The notes: generated by a model from the sequence alone, not told the origin. DNA of 64,000 bases from Oxytricha trifallax (GCA_000711775.1 ARYC01000327.1:1-64000); one strand, 5' to 3'; positions 36,960 through 49,706 are shown, numbered from the stretch's first letter. Numbers and translations are program-made.

Positions 36960-37968
36960 TTAAGCGAGTATAATTAAAATGGGGAGACAGTTGAAATTAA
37001 ATAAAAAAAGAGATCAAATATAATTATGATCATCTCAATAAAGATGAGTTAAGATCCAACAGTCACTAGTTTGAATTATATACGAGTAGATCCTTATTTA
37101 AATTTAATTAACTAATCAACTAACTAAAAATGGAATTTTTGCTTTTTTATCATCTTTTCTGATTTTTTTTATTTTTGTTCATCGATCAAGTAGATGCTGT
37201 AGCTGATCTTCAAGTTTTTTCATAATTTTCATAGATATCTTCACGGTATCTTTAGGGTATCTTCAGGATATCTTCCTTAAAAAATTTAAAGTGTGGAGAG
37301 TGTGGAGAGTATGGAGAGTGTGGAGGCCAACATCAACAATAATAGTAGTAATAGCACTAATATTCTCAAAATCAAGCATTATTATGAGTCTGAGATTTTT
37401 TCAAAAACATCTTGTTCTTCTAAAATTCATAGACATAGATGTGATACCTAATGTTGAACATGATGTTGAAGATGATGTTGATGAAAACTAAGAAAAAATC
37501 AGTGATCTAAAATTTTGAAATTCTCTAGAATTTCAACCAGACTCATAATAATGCTTGATTTTGAGAATATTAGTGCTATTACTACTGTTTTTGTTGATGT
37601 TGGCCTCCACACTCTCCATACTCTCCACACTCTCCACACTCTCCACACTTTAAATTTTTTAAGGAATATATCTTGAAGATAACCTGAAGATATCTATGAA
37701 AATTATGAAAAAACTTGAAGATCAGCTACAGCATCTACTTGATCGATGAACAAAAATAAAAAAAATCAGAAAAGATGATAAAAAAGCTAAAATTCCATTT
37801 TTAGTTAGTTGATTAGTTAATTAAATTTAAATAAGGATCTACTCAAACATAATTCAAACTAGTGACTGTTGGATCTTAACTCATCTATATTGAGATGATC
37901 ATAATTATATTTGATCTCTTTTTTGATTTAATTTTAACTGTCTCCCCATTTTAATTATACTCGCTTAA
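36960..37968. mobile_element. Foldback element family 1, copy 2
   Basis: This 1,009-bp element has arms of about 445 bp and TA flanks at 36958-36959 and 37969-37970. Ends TTAAGCGAGTATAAT match copy 1 at 32,980. Both copies share the loop sequence and a GGTATCTTCAGG-type inner arm. This copy also carries GTGTGGAGA-type tandem repeats in both arms (37,292-37,325 and the inverse at 37,607-37,650). Confidence 0.9.
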
Positions 37969-37974
37969 TACTTA

Positions 37975-38060
37975 AATAGGCCAAAGCAAGCTGGACCTAT
38001 TATTAGCGGTAATATTTTATCTCATCCCAGGCGAGATAACTTTAGTTAAAGTGGAGGGTA
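37975..38060. repeat. Fragment of foldback family 2
   Basis: The segment with GCTGGACCTATTATTAGCGG and GCGAGATAACTTTAGTTAAA matches the inner arms of the elements at 43.75 and 48.64 kb. Only one arm is present, directly after family-1 copy 2. Confidence 0.5.
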
Positions 38061-39125
38061 TATATTTTTTATTAACAGGGATCTAATAAATATAATTTAA
38101 CTCTTTGAGAGAAATCAAATAGCACAGTTAAAATAAAAGTAAAACTAATTTTTAATTCTCTAAAAATATTAACTAATTTTACAACTTTTATTCCCATTAA
38201 TTTTGATTTGTTCTATATGCTATTTAGATTTATTTTCTAAATTTGAATGCATTTCTATTATATAATTATTTTTTTAAAATTTTTATTCTCAATTTTTATT
38301 TCCTTATTATTATTTATTTAAAATCAAAACTTCTTTTTTGATATAAACTAAAATGATTTGAAGTTTTTATTTTTAATGTTTTTTAATTGTTAAATATATA
38401 CGATTCAACTTTTCAAAACATATATACTGTATATATTGATTATATTTATTTTTTAATTGTAAATTATAACGATAATAAAGCTAAAAACATAATTTTATAT
38501 AATAATTATAGTAATTTAAACCAACAATAGTTTTACATAAAATATTGCTTGTAAAATTAAAATTATGTTCAAACCTTCATTGAGATTTTTTCAATATAAT
38601 ATCATTGCTATAATAAATAAATTTGAAGCGATTAAAATAATATAACATGATAAATTATTAAAAGAAGTGGAGAATGTAGAATGTCTATTTTTTATAATCT
38701 AAGACTCATTTGATTGAAAATAGCATTAAGTATATTTTAATTTAATGTTCTTTCAAAATTAATTTATAAATAATTTATTTTCGTTTAAATTCATATTTCA
38801 AATTATAGATAATTTATTTGAGTATCAACTATTATAGATTAAAAAAAGAAATGTAGAAAAAATATTCCTAGTAATTTAATAATTGAATAAAAATAATCAA
38901 TTTCTCAATTTTATCTTGATTATCTCAGTATTTTTATTTTAAATTTATAAGAAAATTCTATTTCACCTATTATCAAGTCTTAAATTATTTAAATTAGTGA
39001 AAAATGAGCTAATATCTGAAACATTTGTTAGTGAATAGGCTTATGGAATTGTATCGAAATATTAGAAAAAATCAGAAAGCTACCAAATCTCAAAGGTTAG
39101 TGTTTAATCAAATTAATATTATTAA
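38061..39125. other. AT-rich DNA without visible gene
   Basis: No coding or repeat signal was found. Confidence 0.35.
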
Positions 39126-39129
39126 TACG

Positions 39130-39835
39130 TCTTTAAAATTATTACTAACAGGTCTAAATGGCGACCTTCCTTAGACAGTGATTTGGTCCAGGTTGATTAG
39201 AAATACACAGGCACTACAAAAGACATCCATTGAAGATGTCGTTAAACCAGTACTACTAGCGGAGAGCCTTGCAGGCATGGGTGCAGAGTGAGAGAAGGTT
39301 GAAGCCAGTGACATATTTGACATTTACTGTAACATCATTACAAGAATCTACATCGCATGGCTGCCATAAATATCGAGTTACCTTGTATGGGATAACGATA
39401 ATATGACCTTCTCTAGCAATACTTACAATACTTGTGACTCTTTGAGAAGTTGGAAGGTTAGTGATAACGTATTTCAAGTAGTCCTTGGTGCATTGTGATT
39501 AAGAAGAGCAAGATGTAACAACTCCATTTGCGCTGAGATTATTTGTATAGTCGCAAGGAACTGAAAAAGTATTAGTAAGAGAAAGGCCTGTACTAGTTGC
39601 TACATACTCAATGATTACAACTTCTCTCTTGGAATCTGGGCCTGCACCATTTAGTGCGAAGAAGTCATATTCAAGATCTGAAATGCCAGAGTGTGAGGGA
39701 ACTCCATTTGTCGAGATACCAACGAGTGCAGCGCGCACTGTAAACTGCTTCAAGATTCCTCTGCCTCCCTAGAGGTAAGTGCACTCCATTTCTATTGAAC
39801 CCCATTAGATAGTTGAATAATCCACCTAGACGCCT
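39130..39835 (-). CDS. Cysteine-containing protein fragment in GC-rich island
   Basis: The minus frame is open with TAA/TAG as Gln from just after a TGA at about 39,835 through at least 39,130. It includes D-Y-S-T-I-Q-W-G-S-I-E-M-E-C, V-V-I-I-E-Y-V-A-T-S-T-G-L and a C-terminal part with ten or so Cys (for example Q-P-C-D-V-D-S-C-N-D). The block has about 43% GC against 20% around it. It looks like a secreted or surface protein stretched over one large MDS. No family is recognised. The other minus frames are also nearly free of TGA, so the choice rests on protein-like composition. Confidence 0.5.
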
Positions 39836-40556
39836 CAATTACAAAATAGAGGTAAACGCTAAGTACATAGTGGAAAGACTAGTAGGCTAATGAGATTCGT
39901 AAGTTTGATCGAATTGAATGGAGTATACACGCAGTCTGAGAAATGGAAATGTGCCTTAGGGTGCTCGCAAAATGGCATAGAGTGGTCCCTCCAAATAAAG
40001 ATCTCTGCTTATCTCGGCCACCAGATAAGATGTCTAAGTCGGAGACCCCATCGACATAAAGAAAAACTTGGAGAATCGAGTGGTGCTCCTAGCCGCCCTC
40101 CATTCGAAGATTTTCCCGTGACTTCCCCTGCAATACTAGTTTTACATAAATGCCGAGATACCCAATGTGGAGACCAGCCTCCATCTGATGATTAAGTCAA
40201 GGGGGAGAGGAGAAACTCGTGAATGAGGATGGAGAGCCCGTTAAGCGCGAGATAAGAGACTATTCGATAGCAACTACCGAGGAGGATGCAATGTTGGCTG
40301 CGGAGGGTGCAGAGGCGGCAGAGATGGCTCCAGAGCGCAAGACTAAGGTGGCAGATGCCTTGGGGTAGACAACAAAGAGATAGATCAGAGAGGCACAGTA
40401 CAGTGGAGAGAGCAATGGAGGAATCGCAGTAGACAGATGGGTGCTCAGAAAGATTAAGATGACAAAGAAGCAAAGCAGATTGTAGGACTGAGCTGAAAAG
40501 ACAAACCAACAGAAAAAAAGATATTGCATCTAAGTTCAATGAGAGGTCTAAGTATA
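39836..40556. other. GC-rich island continued, frame unresolved
   Basis: This keeps about 48% GC. One minus frame starts M-N-L-D-A-I-S-F-F-L-L-V-C-L-F and looks like a signal peptide (40,539). Another starts M-Q-Y-L-F-F-C-W at 40,529. A plus frame from about 40,200 to 40,490 is acidic and Ala/Glu-rich (T-T-E-E-D-A-M-L-A-A-E). Because TGA is the only stop, open frames are cheap here. A signal peptide upstream of the secreted-looking minus ORF is plausible but not shown. Confidence 0.35.
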
Positions 40557-40559
40557 TAC

Positions 40560-42150
40560 AAAAATCAAAAGTACATAAATGAACTACTGAAAATATTCAG
40601 AATTAAGCTAAACTATGTTGATAAATTAAAACTAATTATTCATATACAATCACTTCACATTCAAAATTAAATTAGGTTTTGCATTTTATTTTTTTTCTCA
40701 CTAATTTTTTCAATATTTTATTAGATTTTTTAATAAAAAAAAACTCATTTTACTTTATTTTATATATCACGAACACTATAAGTTTAATTAATTCCTCTTT
40801 AATAATGTATATTTCAAATAATTATGATCGATATTTATAATTTTATAAGTAATTGATATTTCAATTTTTTAATTAAAACGTTCATGATGTTTTTAATTTT
40901 TTATTTGAATTTTAGCATTCATTGTGAACAACTATGCAAACACTTAACACACTCAAAAAGTATAAAAAATTACTATAATTTAATATAATTAATAAATTTA
41001 ATTAAATTGAAATTAAAAATTCAATCTTCATCGTCAAGAATTTGATCTTTAATATTTAATTATTCATAAAAGTTTTAAATAGGATTGTTTATTACTGATA
41101 AAAATTAATAAACATAAATTATTGGTGCTAAACTATTATTGAAAAAATCACATTCAACAAACTTTGATTGTAACGTTAAATTATATCAAAGTAAAAGAAG
41201 TTAAAAAATATAATAATTAAGTTACTTTTTGCAACTAAATATATAAATAAATGTGTGACTTTAAAAATGATCATTAAATATTCATTTCTTTTAATGGAAA
41301 ATATAAAACTCTCTAGTCAATTATACATGAGGTGATGACTTATATTATTATCAATCTAACCAAAGATCTTAAATGACTAAAATATCAATTTAAGCATTTA
41401 TTTTTAACATTATTTTTTATTATGTATCCAGATAATAGATATAATAATACAATTTATTCTTAAAGTTCTGATTGTTTAAATTTCATTCACAAAAGTGTAT
41501 ATTTTTTCTTATTAATTTAAATTAACATTTTATTTAATAAAATTATCAATTTATTTAATCAAATTAATTTTTTATATACTGTAGCTAAGAGGTGTAAGTA
41601 TTTTAATTTATTATATTACAATTTAATTAAGATTTAAGATTAATTTTTTAATTGCTATTTTATATTTTATCTTTAAATCCATTTTAAAATGTAATTTGTT
41701 TTCAATCACTTTAATTAATTAAAATTTTATGAAAAATAATTTGTTAGTATAAAAATCCTTATCAAGCTGTTAATTTAAAGAATAAAATTGAAATTAAAGG
41801 ATCCAACCTCTAAAAGCTCATACTTCAATTAATTGAACTAATTTTGCTATTTCGAAAATTTTTTTAAATTATTGTTACTAAATGACTTTTTTACCCTTTG
41901 TAAGCTACTGGACATTGATGCGAAATTTGTATATTGATTAATAGAAATTACTTAATTTCATTTAATTAGTATCACTTCTATGTTCACACTACTTAATAAA
42001 GTATATTTTATTTACATATGCTAGCATATTTAATTCAATAATGGGAGAATAATTTAGTCATACTATGAATCTCTAAATTACTTTTATGTTTATCTAATTT
42101 TAAAAGATCTTAGGAGTTTTACCATTAATAAAGATAAATCAAAACCTCTA
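40560..42150. other. AT-rich DNA, one weak island
   Basis: There is a weak coding-like patch at about 41,897-41,930 (L-C-K-L-L-D-I-D-A-K-F). Otherwise nothing is seen. Confidence 0.3.
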
Positions 42151-42850
42151 TAAACTTTTGGTAAGAATGAATTGTTCGTGTATTAATTTTACCAAAGGGC
42201 ATAGTGTGATCAACGAACAATTTTTGATAAAATTAAATATTACCAAATTAATACAAAATAAAAAAATGCTGTTCATTTATAAAATTTCAGAAAATTTAAG
42301 GACAATCAGTATGTTTCAGTAATGAATAAAAAAGTTCGAAAAAATTAACTTGTTTTAAAAATTGGGATGCTATAGTCAATTAAACAGCATTTCAGTGGAT
42401 CTCACACAGAACAAAGGTAACACCACTAGATAAGAGAAGTGGTAAAACATTTGTTTCATTAAGCTGCTAATGATAGTCTTTGTGATTTCTCTAGACCGGT
42501 TTTAAATCACAACCCTTTGTGAGATAAATATCTAATTGTTATTTTCTTCTGGTCTCATATTCCCAATATTAATGTTGAGCACCACCTTTCATCGTGCTCC
42601 TGTTACTTGAATAGTTTAATCTTTACTGTTTAATTCAATCATTTATTCCAGAAAATTTTAAAGCCACACAAATCACTCGTTGGGTGTAGTTGCTTTTAGG
42701 CTTAACCCCGTAGACTGGCACTCAATTGTTAGCCATTAAATAAACCTACCTTACCTCATTTGACCTTAATTTATAAGAAAGCTATACAAAATAGTATGAG
42801 GTAGGGTTCGTCATCCTAACCAACATTTAAATTTCTTATATGTAAAATAT
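42150..42850. other. Moderate-GC patch, no gene recognised
   Basis: GC is near 35% with no convincing frame on either strand. It contains an inverted pair AATTGTTCGT/ACGAACAATT near 42,167-42,222. Possibly a decayed mobile element. Confidence 0.3.
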
Positions 42851-43065
42851 TAGAGTTATTAAATATGCCTAATATGTTTAAGACAATACTTATTTATTGG
42901 ATAACTCAAAAAAATAGAAAAATATATTAGTTCTTTTGAAGAACTTATTTTTAAATAAATTTCAATAAATTAATTTAGGTTAGTAAGTATTTATCTATAA
43001 ATGATTATATTTTTGAATAAAATTAAGCATTATATATATTTATATTAATTATCGGTATAAAATTA

Positions 43066-43121
43066 CCCTTTAAGCTACATCTGATCCTACCGCATGGACA
43101 GATATTGAAACTGCTCTTAAA
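43066..43121 (+). CDS. MDS of the large plus-strand gene
   Basis: This encodes A-T-S-D-P-T-A-W-T-D-I-E-T-A-L. Pointer TTAAA (43117-43121, 45649-45653) joins in frame. The IES 43122-45653 holds a MITE and a foldback element. Confidence 0.65.
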
Positions 43122-43261
43122 ATAAAAATGTATAAGCTCAATAATTTTATAATAAAAATATCGCAAAAATGTTATATATTCTATAATGTATAATAAAAGA
43201 AATTTTTGACAATATTAATAGTATTAAGATAAAAATTGAAATAAACAAAACACTATTAACT

Positions 43262-43710
43262 TCGGGGGAGGAAGTTTCCTGCAATCGAGGAAATTCCCTG
43301 CACTTTTTATAATTTATATAAAAAATAATAAATTTTTCTTAAATTCAAAAATTTTATATTTTAAGGACTTATTAAATATTAAGAGGATTTTGAAATATGG
43401 TAGGAAGTGTAGTTCCTGAAGTTAGATAAAAATAATAAAATGAGGACACTTTGACACCTCAATTACTTAAGAATTATATATAGTGGTTCTATTCCAGCAC
43501 AAATAACTAAAAGTTCTTAGATTACTGGTTTTTATGAGAAAAGAGATAGTGCTTCGATGGTGTTTATAATTCATGCTATTAGAGACATTAATTAATTGAA
43601 TAATAATCAAGTATAAATATAACAATAAAATTGTCCAGAAGTTAGTTGAAAGTTGTTAAAAAGATTAATTTAATAAAAAAATTAAAAAAAAGTGCAGGAA
43701 ACTTTCTTAA
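43262..43710. mobile_element. MITE-like element, copy 2
   Basis: Ends GGAAGTTTCCTGCA (43,268) and GTGCAGGAAACTTTC (43,693) are inverted. The interior, for example AAGATTAATTTAATAA near 43,658, matches the inverse of the 25.2-25.6 kb copy. Confidence 0.65.
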
Positions 43711-43746
43711 ATTTTTTTTTTATCATTAACGTAACTTTATTTAATA

Positions 43747-44163
43747 TTGTAGGAATACATTTGATTTGGGAAATTAAAATTAAATTTGAAATTAAATTAA
43801 TATAAATATTGGCAGTTAACTTTGCCCTAGCCTAGACAATATGGTACTTGTTCGAAAGAGAATTCAAAATTAGCTGGACTTTACTATTGGCGGTACCCCT
43901 CTATCGCATCCCCAGAGCGAGATAACACGACTTTAATTAAAGCATTAAAAACATCTAAACAAATCACCCAAAATCAAACTTGATTTATCTCGCTCTGGGG
44001 ATGCGATAGAGGGGTACTGCCAATAATAAAGTCCAGCTAATTTTGAATTTCCTTTCGAACAAGTACCATATTGTCTAGGCTAGGACAAAGTTAACTGCCA
44101 CGAATTTAATTAATTAATTTATTTATTTATTAATAATTTCCCAAATCAAATGTATTCCTACAA
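43747..44163. mobile_element. Foldback element family 2, copy 1
   Basis: This 417-bp element has arms of about 180 bp and TA at both flanks (43745-43746, 44164-44165). Ends read TTGTAGGAATACATTTGA and its inverse. Arms share GCTGGACTTTACTATTGGCG with copy 2. No coding capacity. Confidence 0.9.
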
Positions 44164-45653
44164 TAATAAATTATCAATATTAAATAAATAAATATATTAG
44201 TTTTAATTAAAAAAAATATTTGATTTTATGATCGTAAGCTTAGTAGATAATATTAGTCAATATGGAAATTAATTAATTTATGAAAACCCTTTTTCTTTAA
44301 AAAATATATATGAAACATTTTAGTTTTATATAAAAAACAACTATTAAACTATTTTTATATTTGCTATAAAATTATTAAATTTAATGATAACTATATCATT
44401 GAAAGATTTACTTTTCATTAAATAATAATTTATAACTATTTTATTTGCAGTTTTATTTAAGAGTTTAAATATTAAAGTATAATCAAGTTTTTATTGATTT
44501 AAATGTATAATCTTCTTCTACTAAACTCAAGCAAATATACTCCTACAATAAAGAACCATTAATAATATTATAAGAAGAAAGTTCATCAATTATTAATAGA
44601 TTCAAATTGGTTGTTGAAATAAATTTGGAAAATAAGAATTATATAATAATATCTCAAGATAACCAATATATAATAGTCATTAACAATAATGACTTTAAGG
44701 TAAAAAATTTGTTAATCAAAGATATGTATTTTGTGCCATTTAGGTTTAATTGTGGTATTTATTAAAATCCTTTAAATCTCTAAGAATGGGCATAAAATTA
44801 AAGAAAATTATATACATTTATCCCCTTAGCATTTTATGATTATTTAGACAGAAATACTCGCCAATTAAAAATAATGAGATGCACAGTACAATTAAAAAGC
44901 GTAGGAAATTGAAGATTGAAGCACATCTATTATTCTTTCATGGGTAAGACTTGATTACCTGTACCTACAATAAGTAACCTTAGAATAACGGAAAGGTTTT
45001 TCGAAATATTTAACCATATAATTATACAGTAAAAAAAGTCATTTAAATTAATAAATTTTTCAAATAAATGTCAAAATATTTAAAGTTTTAGTTTTTAGAA
45101 CAATCATATGTTTTTGATATTTCTTAAAATTTTATTAAGATCATTATTGTCATAAAATCACTGACACAATTTATTTTATATAAGTGATTTTTATTATTTT
45201 ACAATCTATTTAAAAAATGCTCTTCCTCTTATCTTGACGAACATTTAATAAATAAATTAATTTAGAAATTTTATATTTATAATTATAATTAAAACAATTT
45301 AAGATATTCCCATTAAAATTATTTTTAAATTAAAAATATTTTAGAATTAAAATAATGTATTACTTTATAAAATCATAAAACAATAAAATTAAAAACAATT
45401 GAATAATAAAAATGTTAATTAAGAAATAAACATAATTATTTAAATTACTAATAACATTTCGAAAATATTTACCAAGCAAGTTTGAAAAAATCTAAATTTT
45501 ATTTGAGAGATCAATAATTTTGTATTGATTTAATATAAATAACTTTAAATTAATATGCTTAATTTATATCAAAAAAATTATTTTTACACTAATAATAATT
45601 ATTGTTAATCCCAAATGAAATTAAAATAATTTATCTTTATTTAACTGATTAAA

Positions 45654-45722
45654 GACTCATTAGACATAGATCTTGCAGTTCAAGCTGGTGAAGAATTCGT
45701 TGTGGATCCATACACAATTGCT
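45654..45722 (+). CDS. MDS of the large plus-strand gene
   Basis: This encodes L-D-I-D-L-A-V-Q-A-G-E-E-F-V-V-D-P-Y-T. Pointer ATTGCT (45717-45722, 46437-46442) joins in frame. The IES is 45723-46442. Coding-like sequence (Y-T-I-L-A-L-V-I-D-T-D) continues past the pointer to about 45,760, so the boundary may be later. Confidence 0.6.
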
Positions 45723-46442
45723 TACACAATTCTCGCCCTTGTAATAGACACTGATATAATTTAATACACTAATTAAGTAAATATATTTTTATCAATAAAT
45801 TTGCAATACTATGTTTTAATAAAAAAATTAAATTATAAATTTAAATTATTATACTTATCAATCTTCCATCGATCACTAAAAGTTAAAAGAATTAATTGAT
45901 ATTAAAATTATAATAAATTAACACGTGATTTAATTTACAATTAAAATATATTTATAAATGCCTATGCTGGAGAACTTTAAAGATATTTCCAACACAATAA
46001 AACCTATAATTCTATTTTTGATAAATGATTTATATTTGATTTAATTGGCTAAGATTAAAAACACTCACTGATTGTGGTTGGCTTGTATATTTTGAGATAA
46101 CACAATAGTAAATAATTTTAATTCATATAGAAAATCATAAAAATTGACATTGGAAATCTATGACCTAGTTAACTAACTATAGCCTATTCAAAAATTACTA
46201 TTTTTACTTCATTATAAGTATAAGTTGACCTATAATTTTTTTAATGAAGTTAAATAGTGTTATTTAAATAGGTAATAGTTTAGATAAATATTATGAAAAA
46301 TCTTATTTTAGACAAAAAAATTCCTTAGCACCTGAAAATTTATGAGATTATGCTATTCGATATATTTTTATGAAATATTTCATATTTTTGTCAATGCCAA
46401 ATTTTATGTTTTTTAATACTAATTAGAATTATTTATATTGCT

Positions 46443-46549
46443 AGTTTGTTATTTCAAAATCTATAAGCCGCCAGAAATCAGTCCTTTTAGAAAAGTTTGC
46501 TCAAGAGGTCAAGTTGTATAAGAGTACAGATTCAAAGTATACCATATGG
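46443..46549 (+). CDS. MDS of the large plus-strand gene
   Basis: The frame kept by both joins ends R-V-Q-I-Q-S-I-P-Y-G. Pointer ATGG (46546-46549, 46666-46669). The IES is 46550-46669. Confidence 0.45.
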
Positions 46550-46669
46550 GGGGGTAGTATTTCACCTTATTCAATTAAATATATGAAAATTATTTTATAT
46601 ATTGTTTTATTATATTTGCATATTTCTTTAAGAATTTATATTAAAAAATCAAATTAAAGGATATAATGG

Positions 46670-46713
46670 TGATGTCGTAACTCCAATGCAAGGAACTGTA
46701 AAAAATATTGTTA
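46670..46713 (+). CDS. MDS of the large plus-strand gene
   Basis: This encodes D-V-V-T-P-M-Q-G-T-V-K-N-I. Pointer TGTTA (46709-46713, 46945-46949) joins in frame. The IES is 46714-46949. Confidence 0.6.
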
Positions 46714-46949
46714 ATATTATTTTGATCTATTAATAAATATCTTTTTAATTATTTATAAATTTAATTTTATATTTTTTATTATTAATGATTTTTAATGAAA
46801 AATAAGATTAATTTAATATTGATATATTTTTATAAAAAACTATAATTTTTACTGTTGGTAGTACATTAATCCATCTTATTTATTCATTATATTTAAAATG
46901 AGTTTATTTATTATTATAAATAAATTTAAAAATCTCAGATAAGATGTTA

Positions 46950-46983
46950 TGACTATTTTCGGTGGAGTTGGCATGGACAGATC
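46950..46983 (+). CDS. MDS of the large plus-strand gene
   Basis: This encodes M-T-I-F-G-G-V-G-M-D-R. Pointer ATC (46981-46983, 48427-48429) is short. The candidate IES is 46984-48429. Confidence 0.5.
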
Positions 46984-48429
46984 AATTACTTTTTTATTAT
47001 AATATTTTTAAATTAAATTATTTTTGAAATATTAATATTTAAATCTTCATCGCTTTTTTTTACTTTATTATTTTAAGAGAAAATTCGAATATCCAAGCAA
47101 ATCTTCATAAATAATCAAAAATTAAGATTTTCTATAATTATTATAATAATTATTATTTATAATTGACAAGCTCTTAAAAATTAAAAAATTTCATTTTAAT
47201 TATATCAACTTCTTTTATATATAACTTAAAATCATTATAACTAATTATTATTAATTTATCCAATATGATTAGTGACTAAATAATAAAACTGTTCTTATTT
47301 GGTGTTTTAAAATCTGTTATTCTTTCAATATTAAGAATCTTTATATAAATACATTTTATGCAAAACGTTAATCACTTTTAAATATTAAGATTTATTCACA
47401 ATAGAATTAGTAAAAACAATATAAAAAAAGAAAAGTTTAGTAATAGTATATAGTGATATTTTTTATTCTCAAATCATTGTTTGGTAATTTATTTTTATAT
47501 CTTAAATTATATGAAGAGTATATATTTAAATAAATATATTTTAACAGTAAATTTATAGAAAAACTTTATAAATAATAAAAATAAAATGAAAAACAAGAAA
47601 ATTTAGTATTTATTGAGTAAAAAGTATTTTATATAATATAATTAAATATAAATTATTCAAAATATTATTATTTACAATTGAGGTCGCATCCCTCAGTTGA
47701 AACCATAATTTATTATATAATGAAATACAAAAATGATTTTTGGGATGAGTAAAATAGTTTTTAAATTATATGATAGAAAAATATTAAAAAAATATAAAAT
47801 TATACATGGATCCTTATTGAGAAAATAAATATATTAATAATCATTTTACTAGTAAAAAATAACTATAGTATTGTTCAAGAAGATAATTATTTTTTAGCAA
47901 TTTAGTTATTATAAAACTCTAAATTAGATGGATATTAAAATTGAAAAACATTTTTTCTTAATACATTATCGGATAAACTTGAGAGTTCTTAGACAAAAAA
48001 TATAATAATTATTAAATTATGTTTATTTAAAATTCTCTTCATTATGAAATCTATAAATCTCTGCAAAAATAATTTCCATTAAAATAAGGCTCAAATAAAG
48101 TTGAAAAGTCTAATTTTTTATATTTTAATTAAGTATATTAACTTAATCTTTGATTTTCAAATAAATTTTGCATTTAAAATAAATATTTAATTCATAATTT
48201 TAATTCTATCATTTTTCGCTTAAACCTTAAGTAAATAAGATCTTTTTTAGTCGATGAGATGTGTAAATTGTGATAAAATAAAAAAAATTATTTTCAAAAC
48301 AAAGATAATTAAAATTCATAAATATTAATATTGTAGAAATACAGTTATTTTATTCATGGTATTATGACAGATTATGAGGGTTTAGAAATATCAAACTATT
48401 ATTATTTTTTAATTTTTATATTAGTAATC

Positions 48430-48484
48430 TGGAAGGTATGCTTTACCAACTGTGTATATTCTTGATTGTTAATTTTCTACACTT
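48430..48484 (+). CDS. MDS of the large plus-strand gene
   Basis: This encodes G-R-Y-A-L-P-T-V-Y-I-L-D. Pointer CACTT (48480-48484, 49192-49196) joins in frame. The IES 48485-49196 contains a complete foldback element. Confidence 0.55.
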
Positions 48485-48640
48485 ATGAAAATATATCAAT
48501 AATCTAAAACCAGATTATTATTTATTAAATGTTTGAGAGCATTCCCAAAATTTATTATTAAAATTTCTTTGAGATAAAATTATATATTTGTTGATCACTT
48601 TGAGAATTATATTTTTTTTATAAATTAGAGTTAAATAATA

Positions 48641-49055
48641 TTGTAGAAATACATTTGAATTTGGAAAATTAATTATAATTAAATTAAATATAAATCAAAA
48701 TCGTGGCAGTTAAAGTTGGCCAATTTGAACGATCTTGGGCTCATTCGATAGAGAATTCAAAATTAGCTGGACTTTACTATTGGCGGTACTATTTTATCGC
48801 ATCCCTGGAGCGAGATAACTTCACTTTAATTAAACTCATCTAAATTCATTAAATTATACCCTCACATTAAAGTGAAGTTATCTCGCTCCAGGGATGCGAT
48901 AAAATAGTACCGCCAATAGTAAAGTCCAGCTAATTTTGAATTCTCTATCGAATGAGCCCAAGATCGTTCAAATTGGCCAACTTTAACTGCCACGATTTTG
49001 ATTTATATTTAATTTAATTATAATTAATTTTCCAAATTCAAATGTATTTCTACAA
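48641..49055. mobile_element. Foldback element family 2, copy 2
   Basis: This 415-bp element with TA flanks (48639-48640, 49056-49057) has ends TTGTAGAAATACATTTGAA and its inverse, and arms nearly identical to each other over about 190 bp. It is closely related to the copy at 43,747. Confidence 0.9.
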
Positions 49056-49196
49056 TATTGAAATTTAAAATAAAATTTGAAATTTATTTTAGAGTGAGTT
49101 CAGTATAATCTATAGAAATTTATTTTTATAAATCCCATAAACATATCAATTATATTATTTTTAATCATTTTTATGTTTATAAGTAGTGTAGCACTT

Positions 49197-49242
49197 GGAT
49201 AAATTTCTTCTACTGATGAAGATGTTCTTGCTGATCTTAAAG
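49197..49242 (+). CDS. MDS of the large plus-strand gene
   Basis: This encodes G-Q-I-S-S-T-D-E-D-V-L-A-D-L-K. Pointer TAAAG (49238-49242, 50315-50319) joins in frame. The IES is 49243-50319. Confidence 0.55.
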
Positions 49243-49476
49243 CTACCTTAAGAAAATATTTTGTTTAATTTATTAAAATTGAAAGATAAAAACAATAAAA
49301 ATATTTTTGAGTTTTCACAAATGTATAAATTTCATTTTACTATATATTATAATTATCCAATTTTATTTTTGCTTATCAATAAATCTTTTAAAAAATAAAA
49401 AAAATAATTTTCAATTCATAAGATAGAAATTTTAATTATGAAAAGAAATTTCATTTTAATATGCAACTACATAGCA

Positions 49477-49706
49477 TTGTAGGAATGTATTTAATTTATT
49501 AAATTAAATTAATATTTATTAAATATATTGGCAGCTAACTTTTTTGAAACTTAGACAATAGGGTACTTTTTGATAAAGAATTTAAAATAAGCTAATATTT
49601 TACATTTTTTGATATTATTTAAACAGGTTAATAACTAAATTGCTAATAATTTTAAAATAATAATTCTATTTTTATTTAATATTACCATTCAATAGTATTC
49701 CTACAA
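49477..49706. mobile_element. Foldback element family 2, decayed copy
   Basis: Ends TTGTAGGAATG and CCTACAA remain, with a degraded inner arm (GGCAGCTAACTTTTTT). About 230 bp remain of the usual 415. It lies inside the IES 49243-50319. Confidence 0.65.

Noticed and set aside
37291..37491. 66-codon plus-strand ORF
   Set aside because: It lies across one arm and the loop of a foldback element and reads the GTGTGGAGA repeats; no sign of a gene.
40192..40539. 115-codon minus ORF as a definite gene
   Set aside because: All strands here are poor in TGA, and at least three overlapping frames are open; a signal-peptide-like start alone is not enough.
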